Of a DNA stretch of 19,875 bases, positions 7,582 to 14,081 are shown in pieces (the stretch's first letter is position 1; each line of letters starts with the position of its first letter). The notes under the pieces were generated by a model, which saw only the letters and a list, made by a program, of their open reading frames with translations, was not told where the DNA came from and did no database searches. The position numbers and the translations under genes were made by a program. The stretch is from the NCBI GenBank assembly GCA_009775605.1, contig VSPV01000036.1, positions 1-19,875 on the forward strand, written 5' to 3'. The stretch is from Paramuribaculum sp. Its GTDB lineage: Bacteria > Bacteroidota > Bacteroidia > Bacteroidales > Muribaculaceae.

Positions 7582-8334
7582 TCATTTCACAGAACGGTCG
7601 GGGTGGCATTCACAGCATTCCGGATGCGGATCATGGTCCATATCGCAGCCGTAACGAACGAAGTGACTGGCCGAATGACATATTTCTATGCGCCCGTCCA
7701 CGTTGATGTGGCGGTTGGCCATCGCGGCTATCTCCGTGATTTCATGCGACACGAGCACAATCGTGGTAAACGGCTTGATATGCTGCATGATATGATAGAA
7801 TCTATGCTCGAAACGCTTGTCGACATAGCTCAGCGGCTCGTCGAGCACCAGCACTTCGGGACGTGAAATCAGCGCCCTTCCCAGCAACGCACGCTGAAGT
7901 TGTCCCCCGGAGAGGCTGCCTATTGCTGAATCCCTATGGTTTCCAAGGCCTGTGAGATCGAGCATCTCGGCCATTCTTTTTCTGCCCTCTTCACTTTTCG
8001 GACGGATATCGGTCCCTTCCAAACCCATGGCAATCACCTGCTCCACCGTTATCGGGAAATGGTAATCGATCATATTTTTCTGCGGCAGATAGCTGAGACG
8101 GAGCGAAGAATTGCCTTCGCTGAAATATTCCACCGTTCCCCGTGTGGGTTTGAGCAGCCGCAACATGATGCGGAGCAAGGTGGTCTTTCCGCCGCCGTTC
8201 GGCCCGGTTATGGCTATGAAATCACCTTTGTTGACGGTGAGGTCAACATCTGAAAGCACTTTCTTGCGCCCCCAGCTCATCTCAACGCCCGCCAGCCGCA
8301 CCAGCGGCACTCCTGTTATATCTGTTTCGCTCAT
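7582..8334 (-). CDS. znuC: Zinc/manganese-type ABC transporter ATPase with Cys/His-rich tail
   Basis: This ATP-binding subunit of a cluster-9 metal importer has 250 residues. Walker A is GPNGGGKT (44-51), the Q-loop is Q85 and the signature is LSGGQ (141-145). Walker B is VLVLDE (161-166), followed by the D-loop YVD and switch H197 (VLVSHE), so the ATPase is complete. The last 32 residues (219-250) contain ten Cys or His (C219, H220, H224, C230, H234, H237, C240, C241, C243, H244), which may bind metal. It follows the binding-protein gene by 14 nt, and together they form an operon. No permease gene follows: the next 126 nt hold the fabD promoter. Zinc is inferred from the partner's His-rich loop; manganese is an alternative. 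The symbol refers to family. Confidence 0.88.
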   Translation of the reverse strand: MSETDITGVPLVRLAGVEMSWGRKKVLSDVDLTVNKGDFIAITGPNGGGKTTLLRIMLRLLKPTRGTVEYFSEGNSSLRLSYLPQKNMIDYHFPITVEQVIAMGLEGTDIRPKSEEGRKRMAEMLDLTGLGNHRDSAIGSLSGGQLQRALLGRALISRPEVLVLDEPLSYVDKRFEHRFYHIMQHIKPFTTIVLVSHEITEIAAMANRHINVDGRIEICHSASHFVRYGCDMDHDPHPECCECHPDRSVK

Positions 8335-8348
8335 CTTGCTGTCATTAT

Positions 8349-9233
8349 TTATCGTGAAGTAAGTGCCTCGGCAATTTTCATCAACTCGTCGGGCCAGTCG
8401 TAGGCAAGCGTGTTGACACTCACTTCCTTGCCGGCAAGCGCCTTTATTATCTGCCCAACGCGGCCGCTCCCGCTCTGGGGCTCGGTGAAGAACACTGTGG
8501 CACCGTCGGCGCGGCCATGGTCTATGCCGTGTCTTATGGCTGAAGCGGAAAGCTCTTTCCCCTCCCCGCCCAAGGCTATCTGTTCAAGTCCGTAGTCATG
8601 AGCGAAATAGCTCAGCGACGGATGCTCCACCATGAAAGCCCGTCCATGACCCTGAGCCATCATGGCCTGAATGCAGGCATCGAGCGAGTCAAGCGAAAGA
8701 TTGAGGGTGTGAAGATTTTTCATATAAACGTCGGCCTGCGTGGAATCAATCTCGCAAAGCACACGGGCCATATTGGCGGCCACAATCTTCATGTTTGCCA
8801 CCGAAGTCCATATGTGCGGGTCGGCGTCACCCTCTCCTTCATCATCACCATGAACGTGGGAATGGGCCCCCCCGCAATTGTGGGTGCCGTGCAACCGTGC
8901 CACTCCCGCCGAAGAATCGCTGAAACGCAACCCGGGAGATGCCTCGGCCAGTCTTTCGGCAAGAGACTCCTCGAAGGCGCCAGCCCCTATGGTGAAGTAC
9001 ACTTCAGATTGCGCCGTGCGCACGAGTGTGCTCATGGCCGGGTCGAAGTTTTCCGGATCGGCGCCTTTTGACAGCACGGTATTCACCTTCCATCCGGGCC
9101 CGGCTATACGCTCAAGCAGGTAGCGCTGAGGCTCTATGCTCACAGAAAGCACAGGCACATCGGCCTGACCGCCTTTGCATCCTGACAGCAGGCATAGTCC
9201 TATAATTATCGTTAAAACTGCGGAGTACTTCAT
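8349..9233 (-). CDS. znuA: Zinc/manganese ABC transporter substrate-binding lipoprotein
   Basis: This 294-residue cluster-9 (ZnuA/MntC-like) protein would capture a divalent metal in the periplasm and deliver it to an inner-membrane permease. The signal peptide ends in lipobox LSGC with Cys19. Metal-site residues visible are H140 (DPHIW) and H204 (VEHPSLSYF), with acidic candidates E251 and D279. The first usual His (PH motif) is replaced: GADPENFDP puts Glu61 there. A His-rich loop at 115-140 (H115, H118, H124, H126, H128, plus acidic residues) is characteristic of zinc-binding members. It is the first gene of a two-gene operon with the ATPase and diverges from the gene at 9297. Family and export are confident; the metal is inferred, and the altered site leaves some doubt. 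Confidence 0.9.
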   Translation of the reverse strand: MKYSAVLTIIIGLCLLSGCKGGQADVPVLSVSIEPQRYLLERIAGPGWKVNTVLSKGADPENFDPAMSTLVRTAQSEVYFTIGAGAFEESLAERLAEASPGLRFSDSSAGVARLHGTHNCGGAHSHVHGDDEGEGDADPHIWTSVANMKIVAANMARVLCEIDSTQADVYMKNLHTLNLSLDSLDACIQAMMAQGHGRAFMVEHPSLSYFAHDYGLEQIALGGEGKELSASAIRHGIDHGRADGATVFFTEPQSGSGRVGQIIKALAGKEVSVNTLAYDWPDELMKIAEALTSR

Positions 9234-9239
9234 AATTGG

Positions 9240-9254
9240 GTAACGCGAAGTTAC
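9240..9254. promoter_or_regulatory. Candidate operator, GTAAC-N5-GTTAC
   Basis: The perfect 5-bp dyad GTAAC (9240-9244) / GTTAC (9250-9254) lies 7 nt upstream of the binding-protein ATG and 12 nt upstream of the divergent -7 box. A dimeric regulator such as a Zur/Fur protein could act on both sides. It does not match a Zur box I know, and it could equally form a small stem in the leader RNA. Confidence 0.35.
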
Positions 9255-9265
9255 GCAAAAAAGAT

Positions 9266-9273
9266 TATTTTTG
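9266..9273 (+). promoter_or_regulatory. Candidate -7 box for the gene at 9297
   Basis: TATTTTTG is an exact TAnnTTTG. Initiation near 9280 would leave about 17 nt before the TTG start. There is no convincing TTTG at -33, which can mean activator dependence. Confidence 0.45.
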
Positions 9274-9274
9274 C

Positions 9275-9282
9275 CAAAACTA
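9275..9282 (-). promoter_or_regulatory. Candidate -7 box for the zinc-type ABC operon
   Basis: On the - strand this reads TAGTTTTG, an exact TAnnTTTG, with predicted initiation near 9268 and a leader of about 34 nt. It is separated by one base from the divergent box at 9266-9273, so the two start sites overlap. The -33 element is not clear. Confidence 0.4.
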
Positions 9283-9296
9283 AGCTACGCCCCACA

Positions 9297-10133
9297 TTGT
9301 CACTAAAGACATTCATATTATCCTCAATCGCATTTCTTACGGCATCGGCGGCTCATGGCATAACGCCTGAAACGCCGGACAGTCTGCGCGTTAATCCTTC
9401 GCGCCCCGATACTCTCGGGGTCCCGGCCCTATATCCTGAACTGCCACAAACCACCGGAATTTCCACATCGCCCTCCATCCAGAGGCTTGACAGCCGGTTT
9501 GCCGAGGAAATGAAGGAGCGTTCCGTAGCTCCGCTTTTCTCCACGCACGGACTTTATGTTCCCGCCCCCGGCTATGCCTCTATCGCAAGCCTTCCGGGGC
9601 TTGAAATCGCGGCATCGGGAGCATCTGAATCGCTCCCCGGACTTGCCGGAATTGAGCGCGGACGGCTCTCGGCAACCGCCGCTCTGGGTCCCGTGACCCT
9701 CTCGGCCTGGGGGGGCGCCGAGAAATACGGATATTTCGACGGTCTGCAGACCATCTACGGCTTCGGAGGCTCAATCAACTACCGCATATCGCCCCGGCTG
9801 AGCCTTACGGCCTACGGCAGTTATTTCACCGCACCACGCGGAATGAATCCCGCAATCGGAGGCATGATGTCGATGACCACCATCGGAGGCTACATGAGTT
9901 ATGACCTTTCAGAACACTGGGGCGTGAGCGTGGGCGCCGAAACCACCCGCTCCATCTTCGACGGCCGCTGGCACGCCCAGCCCATAGTGATGCCCTACTA
10001 CAAAGTGAACGAGAATGTGTCAATCGGAGCCAACATAGGCGGCATTGTCTACGGCCTTCTGGAGAACTATATCGACTCCCGCAACGCACGCCACCGCCGC
10101 ATGCCTCCCCCTCCTCAGGGCCCGCGCCGCTGA
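9297..10133 (+). CDS. Putative outer-membrane beta-barrel-like protein, unknown function
   Basis: I do not recognise a named family. The 278-residue product begins MSLKTFILSSIAFLTASAAHG, a clear signal peptide, then a Pro/Ser/Thr-rich segment (to about residue 65). A C-terminal region follows with short alternating strands rich in Gly and aromatics (GRLSATAALGPVTLSAWGG, PRLSLTAYGSYF, VGAETTRSIFDGRW, NVSIGANIGGIVYG), typical of outer-membrane barrel hairpins. The end is a basic, Pro-rich tail (RHRRMPPPPQGPRR). The start is TTG at 9297: no ATG occurs in frame upstream or near it, and the signal peptide begins exactly there. It diverges from the zinc-type ABC operon across a 63-nt shared intergenic region, so a link to metal uptake is possible but unproven. 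The barrel call is inference from pattern. Confidence 0.75.
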   Translation: MSLKTFILSSIAFLTASAAHGITPETPDSLRVNPSRPDTLGVPALYPELPQTTGISTSPSIQRLDSRFAEEMKERSVAPLFSTHGLYVPAPGYASIASLPGLEIAASGASESLPGLAGIERGRLSATAALGPVTLSAWGGAEKYGYFDGLQTIYGFGGSINYRISPRLSLTAYGSYFTAPRGMNPAIGGMMSMTTIGGYMSYDLSEHWGVSVGAETTRSIFDGRWHAQPIVMPYYKVNENVSIGANIGGIVYGLLENYIDSRNARHRRMPPPPQGPRR

Positions 10134-10134
10134 T

Positions 10135-10179
10135 TCCGGCAAAAAGCTTTTCCGGAGCAGGTTTTCATGCTTATTTTTT
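10135..10179 (+). terminator. Possible terminator after the gene at 9297
   Basis: A near-perfect palindrome (10135-10156, TCCGG...CCGGA with an AAA/TTT inner stem and one mismatch) is followed by a weak AGCA/TGCT stem and a six-T run at 10174-10179. The T tract is not directly against the strong stem, so efficiency is uncertain. Confidence 0.45.
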
Positions 10180-10213
10180 CGCAATATTTTTTCCATCGCG
10201 AAAATAATTAAAC

Positions 10214-10221
10214 TATCTTTG
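10214..10221 (+). promoter_or_regulatory. -7 box of the deaminase/LmbE fusion gene
   Basis: TATCTTTG is an exact TAnnTTTG. TTTC at 10190-10193 is a one-mismatch -33 element with a 20-nt spacer. Initiation near 10228 leaves a leader of about 22 nt before ATG 10250. Confidence 0.6.
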
Positions 10222-10249
10222 CAATAGTTTATTCTACAATACCATCATC

Positions 10250-12229
10250 ATGAAAACCAATCTAAGTTCACAAATCAAACTCGATCAGGTGCCTAAGAAA
10301 TATTACGACCCTGAAACTGAGGTTGAACTTGCGGCCCTTACCCGCGAGGAGAATGTCTATACCCGCATCTTCGAAACTGCAAACGACGGCGGCAAATACC
10401 TTGCCGACTGCATAGTGCGCTACATCAAGCGCTACGTGGCCGAAAAAGGCAAATGCGTTCTCGCCCTCGGCGCCGGCGTAAGCACCCATTGCGTATATGC
10501 CGAGCTCATCAAAATGCATAAGGAAGGCAAGGTCGACTTCAAGGACGTGATTGTCTACAACATCAGCGAGTTCTTCCCCCTGCTTCCCGACGGCCCCTCC
10601 ACCTTCAAGCGTCTCAAGGAAGTGTTCCTCGACCAGGTTGACATCAAGCCCGAAAATGTGCGTACATTCAATCCTGCGGTCACCAAGGAAAACATGTATG
10701 AATATTGCAAGGATTACGAAGACTCCATAGCAGCCGAAGGCGGTATCGACGTCACTGTATGTGAAGTCGGCGCAACCGGTTCGCTCGCCTTCAACGAACC
10801 CGGCAGCGCGGCCTCAAGCCTCTGCCGTCTGGTGCTCCTCGGCAGCGAAGCCCGTCACAATATCGCCAACGACTATAAGTGCGACACCATTCCCACCACC
10901 GCCATCACACTTGGCATCGCCAACCTGCTCAGCGCTCAGCGCGTGCTCACCATGGCCTGGGGCGAGAACAATGCCGCAATAATCAAGAAGACCGTAGAGG
11001 ATTCCGCCTCCACCGCCGTTCCCGCATCGTTCCTGCAGGATCATCCCCATGCAAAAGTGGTTGTAGACCTTCCCGCAGCCGAAGACCTCACCCGCATCTC
11101 GCAGCCCTGGAAAGTAACCTCCTGCGAATGGAACGACAAACTCATCCGCCGCGCCATAGTATGGCTCTGCAACATGACCTCCAAACCCATCCTCAAGCTC
11201 ACCGACAAGGATTACAATGACTGGGGTCTTGGCGAACTTCTGGCTCTCTTCGGATCGGCCTACAATGTAAACATCAAAATCTTCAACGATCTCCAGCACA
11301 CCATCACCGGATGGCCCGGCGGCAAGCCCAACGCCGACGACACCTATCGTCCCGAGCGCGCCAATCCCTATCCCAAACGCGTGATTGTGTTCTCACCCCA
11401 CCCCGACGACGACGTAATCTCCATGGGCGGTACTCTCAAACGCCTCGTTGACCAGAAGCATGACGTTCATGTTGCCTACGAAACCTCCGGCAATATCGCC
11501 GTGGGCGACGAAGACATGATGCGCTACTTCCTGATGATGGACAAGATTTCGCCCATGTTCGACTTCAACACCGCCGGCTATGAGAAACTCTCCGAGGATG
11601 TTCGCAATTTCGTTGCAGCCAAGAAGTCAGGCGACATGGACAGCAAGGAAATCCGCGAAATCAAGACAATGATACGCCAGGCAGAGGCTACCATCGCCTG
11701 CAACTATATCGGAGTCAAGCCCCAGAACATCCACTTCCTCCGCCTCCCCTTCTACGAGACCGGAACAATCAAGAAAGGCGACCTCTCCGAGGCCGACATC
11801 GAGATTGTAAAGAAACTCCTCGAGGATGTGAAGCCCCACGAGATTTTCGTGGCAGGTGACCTTGCCGACCCCCACGGAACACACCGCGTGTGCACCGACG
11901 CCGTTCTCGCCGCCCTCTACGAGCTCCGCGACGAGGAATGGATGAAGGACTGCCGCATATGGATGTATCGCGGCGCATGGGCCGAGTGGGAAATCGACCA
12001 TATCGAAATGGCAGTGCCCATCAGCCCCGAAGAACTCCGCTTCAAACGTAATTCTATCCTCAAGCACCAGAGCCAGATGGAGAACGCTCCCTTCCTTGGC
12101 GACGACGACCGTCTGTTCTGGCAGCGTGCCGAGGACCGCAACCGTGCCACCGCACAGCTCTACGAATCGCTCGGTCTCGCTTCCTACGAGGCTATGGAGG
12201 CATTCGTGGAATATCATCCCATCCACTGA
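10250..12229 (+). CDS. nagB: Glucosamine-6-phosphate deaminase-like / LmbE (PIG-L) deacetylase fusion
   Basis: This 659-residue two-domain protein is commonly annotated as glucosamine-6-phosphate deaminase in Bacteroidales. Residues about 30-330 have the NagB/isomerase fold, but the catalytic motifs are changed. Canonical NMDEY (general base Asp) is NISEF here (S106). Canonical GIGxDGHIAFNEP reads EVGATGSLAFNEP, with T176 and S178 replacing Asp and His; only the FNEP Glu183 remains. The phosphate loop is also altered (LGAGVSTH). Residues about 378-600 are a PIG-L/LmbE domain with the metal motif PHPDDD (H384, D386, D387) and DPHGTHR (H542, H545), so this half looks intact. It may therefore be mainly an amino-sugar or glycoconjugate deacetylase with a sugar-phosphate-sensing N-terminal half. 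It is monocistronic, with its own promoter and a strong terminator. The symbol follows the usual annotation and is not proof of deaminase activity. Confidence 0.88.
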   Translation: MKTNLSSQIKLDQVPKKYYDPETEVELAALTREENVYTRIFETANDGGKYLADCIVRYIKRYVAEKGKCVLALGAGVSTHCVYAELIKMHKEGKVDFKDVIVYNISEFFPLLPDGPSTFKRLKEVFLDQVDIKPENVRTFNPAVTKENMYEYCKDYEDSIAAEGGIDVTVCEVGATGSLAFNEPGSAASSLCRLVLLGSEARHNIANDYKCDTIPTTAITLGIANLLSAQRVLTMAWGENNAAIIKKTVEDSASTAVPASFLQDHPHAKVVVDLPAAEDLTRISQPWKVTSCEWNDKLIRRAIVWLCNMTSKPILKLTDKDYNDWGLGELLALFGSAYNVNIKIFNDLQHTITGWPGGKPNADDTYRPERANPYPKRVIVFSPHPDDDVISMGGTLKRLVDQKHDVHVAYETSGNIAVGDEDMMRYFLMMDKISPMFDFNTAGYEKLSEDVRNFVAAKKSGDMDSKEIREIKTMIRQAEATIACNYIGVKPQNIHFLRLPFYETGTIKKGDLSEADIEIVKKLLEDVKPHEIFVAGDLADPHGTHRVCTDAVLAALYELRDEEWMKDCRIWMYRGAWAEWEIDHIEMAVPISPEELRFKRNSILKHQSQMENAPFLGDDDRLFWQRAEDRNRATAQLYESLGLASYEAMEAFVEYHPIH

Positions 12230-12272
12230 TAAGTGATTGGGCCCGGTGTCAGACCGGGTGCGCACCATACTG

Positions 12273-12312
12273 AAAAAAGACGCTGGAATATCCTATTCCG
12301 GCGTCTTTTTTT
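12273..12312 (+). terminator. Strong rho-independent terminator after the fusion gene
   Basis: AAAAAAGACGC and GCGTCTTTTTT arms, continued inwards by GGAAT/ATTCC with one T-G apposition, enclose a 5-nt loop, and the T run extends to 12312. A separate GC-rich stem CCCGGT/ACCGGG lies just upstream at 12242-12258. The remaining stretch to 12415 is AT-rich and holds the leader of the thioredoxin gene, where I find no full promoter consensus (TACCTTTA at 12384-12391 is the nearest). Confidence 0.9.
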
Positions 12313-12415
12313 ACCCTTTTCCAACCCCTGCCGCATAAAATTTGTTATAAAGTCAGTTCTCCCGGGGCAACCCGCTGTTGCCTTACCTTTATATTAACCT
12401 TTAAATGCAAAAACA

Positions 12416-12709
12416 ATGACTTATAACGAAGCTGTAAACTCAAGCAAAGTGGTTCTTGTGGAATTCTATGCCACATGGTGTCCTCACTGCCAGAAAATGA
12501 TGCCGGTAGTTGAACAGGTAAAGGAGCTGCTCAACGGCCGTGTGCCCGTGTTCCAGCTGGATATCGACCATAATTCTTCTCTCGCCGACCAGGAGGGTGT
12601 GAAATCCGTGCCTACCTTCATTGTCTACAAAGACGGCCAGCCGGTATGGCACCACAGCGGAGAAATAGAAGCTGACAGCCTGCTCGGAAAAGCCGAGGCC
12701 GAGCTTTAG
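12416..12709 (+). CDS. Leaderless thioredoxin with CPHC active site
   Basis: This is a 97-residue single thioredoxin domain. The redox motif is FYATWCPHCQKMMP with C22 and C25, and the cis-proline loop is SVPTF with P66. Classical thioredoxin has CGPC; CPHC is the DsbA-type dipeptide known to make the enzyme a stronger oxidant. There is no signal peptide, and an in-frame TAA at 12395-12397 rules out an upstream extension, so the protein should be cytoplasmic. It is the first gene of a unit with the VKOR-like membrane protein 63 nt downstream, on the same strand and without an intervening terminator. VKOR enzymes reoxidise thioredoxin-fold partners, so this pair likely forms a relay. Identity of the fold is certain; direction of electron flow is inferred. 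Confidence 0.92.
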   Translation: MTYNEAVNSSKVVLVEFYATWCPHCQKMMPVVEQVKELLNGRVPVFQLDIDHNSSLADQEGVKSVPTFIVYKDGQPVWHHSGEIEADSLLGKAEAEL

Positions 12710-12772
12710 AATTACAACAAACCTTCTTGATATAAAAGCCTGCAAAATCAGTCACTGACAATTTTCCGAGAT

Positions 12773-13798
12773 ATGGCCGGTTCCGACATACTCAACGATT
12801 TTCTGGTACAGCTCGATGTGCCCCACACCCACGGCTACACAGCCGCGCGTTACCGCGACATGCCCTTTAAGACACTCTTCGGACTGTCAAAGCTACTTGA
12901 AGAATACGGAGTGGAAAACGAAGGGATGTTTCTGGCCGACAAGAGCGAGCTTTCTAAGCTTTCACCGCCGTTTCTGGCCCATACGGGAGCCGGTCTTGTA
13001 ATAGTGACCGCTATAGACACGGAAGGCCGTAATGTGGGCTATCTCACTCAAGGAGTGACAGAGACAATTCCTATGGACCGTTTTCTGAAGGCATTCGACG
13101 GGAACGTACTGCTGGCTTACCCCCAGCCGGGACGTTCACATGAGCCGGAATACTGCGTTCACCATCGCTCCGAGATTTTCTCTGCGGCAAAGAAATGGGG
13201 ACTTGTCGCGGCATTGCTGTTTATCTTCGTCGCCTTCTTTATTACCAACCGCACGTGGAGCCATGTATCTACGGTGTTGCTGACCCTCTTTAATCTTGCC
13301 GGGCTTTTCTTCACCTATCTTCTGGTGCAGAAATCGTTCAATATCCACAACCCCACGGCCGACAGCGTATGCAGGGTTCTTCAGGAGGGCGGTTGCGACA
13401 GCGTGCTCAAAACGTCCGCCTCAAGCTTCTTCGGCATTTTCAGTTGGAGCGAAGTAGGATTCGCATATTTCTCGGTGAGTCTGGTGTATCTGCTTGTCAG
13501 CCCCGGATGGATAGGCTATCTGGCGCTCTGCAACGCCTGCTGTCTGCCTTTCACGTTCTGGAGCATCTGGTACCAGCGGTTCCGCGCGCACGCATGGTGC
13601 ACGCTCTGTGTGAGCGTACAGGCCACTCTCTGGTGTCTTTTCTTCTGCTATCTGGGCGGAGGATGGTTCCACGGCATTTTCCCTCTGCGGTTGCCGGTGT
13701 TCATTATCGGCGCGACCTACATTGCGGTGCTGCTTGGCATCAACCGTGTGAACACTTTCTTTTCAAGTAAAATCAGCCGTAATGAAAACGATATCTAA
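12773..13798 (+). CDS. Membrane protein: degenerate C39-peptidase-like domain fused to VKOR-like oxidoreductase
   Basis: The protein has 341 residues. Residues 1-125 resemble the C39 bacteriocin-processing peptidase fold (PFKTLFGLSKLLEEYGVEN, then LSPPFLAHTGAGLVIVTAID), but the catalytic Cys region near the N-terminus has none and the HFVV His is missing, so it is probably non-proteolytic. Residues about 142-323 carry six transmembrane helices with the VKOR pattern: loop cysteines C200 and C208 (SVCRVLQEGGCDSV) and the CxxC C276-C279 (WCTLC). VKOR enzymes pass electrons from thiols to quinone. Extra cysteines at 253, 256, 257, 288 and 292 lie in helices. The start ATG 12773 gives no signal peptide. 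It follows the CPHC thioredoxin and overlaps the small downstream ORF by 17 nt. The VKOR call is confident; loss of peptidase activity is read from the missing residues. Confidence 0.88.
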   Translation: MAGSDILNDFLVQLDVPHTHGYTAARYRDMPFKTLFGLSKLLEEYGVENEGMFLADKSELSKLSPPFLAHTGAGLVIVTAIDTEGRNVGYLTQGVTETIPMDRFLKAFDGNVLLAYPQPGRSHEPEYCVHHRSEIFSAAKKWGLVAALLFIFVAFFITNRTWSHVSTVLLTLFNLAGLFFTYLLVQKSFNIHNPTADSVCRVLQEGGCDSVLKTSASSFFGIFSWSEVGFAYFSVSLVYLLVSPGWIGYLALCNACCLPFTFWSIWYQRFRAHAWCTLCVSVQATLWCLFFCYLGGGWFHGIFPLRLPVFIIGATYIAVLLGINRVNTFFSSKISRNENDI

Positions 13799-14021
13799 AC
13801 CCAGCCTGCAATCGGCAAGGAGCCTCTCAGCACCGGAAATGAACCGTATCCACTTCTCGGCACAACGCACCGTGCTCACGCCCCGGCTGCTTGCCAGAAT
13901 TGCTTCACAGACGTCAGCGGCAAAAAAGGCTGCAGACGGCTCGACTTCCGCTCTGAATCCACCTCAGAGCACCCCTGTTTCCGCGTCCAAGCCAGCTGAC
14001 ACCGAAATCAATTTCGGCTGA
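13782..14021 (+). CDS. 79-residue peptide, possible leader-bearing precursor
   Basis: I recognise no domain. The peptide starts MKTISKPSLQSARSLSAPEMNRIHF. The L-S-x-x-E-M-x-x-I pattern resembles the leaders of Bacteroidales secreted or RiPP-like precursors (LS..EM..I before a GG-like site), though no GG is present. The rest is basic and Ser/Ala/Thr/Pro-rich (RTVLTPRLLARIASQ, then a low-complexity stretch to the final INFG). There is no Cys, so it cannot itself be a disulfide substrate. Its ATG lies inside the VKOR-like gene (17-nt overlap, different frame), consistent with coupled translation, and a terminator follows. Context supports a real gene; the precursor interpretation is inference, and a chance ORF remains possible. 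Confidence 0.5.
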   Translation: MKTISKPSLQSARSLSAPEMNRIHFSAQRTVLTPRLLARIASQTSAAKKAADGSTSALNPPQSTPVSASKPADTEINFG

Positions 14022-14036
14022 CAGACACCCCACCGG

Positions 14037-14066
14037 ATAAAATCTCATCAAAATAAAATCTCATCA
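14037..14066 (+). repeat. Two-copy 14-bp direct repeat, period 16
   Basis: ATAAAATCTCATCA occurs at 14037-14050 and again at 14053-14066, separated by AA, between the small peptide gene and the shared terminator. Slippage duplication is the simplest explanation. Confidence 0.8.
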
Positions 14067-14081
14067 GAACAGACTATACGC

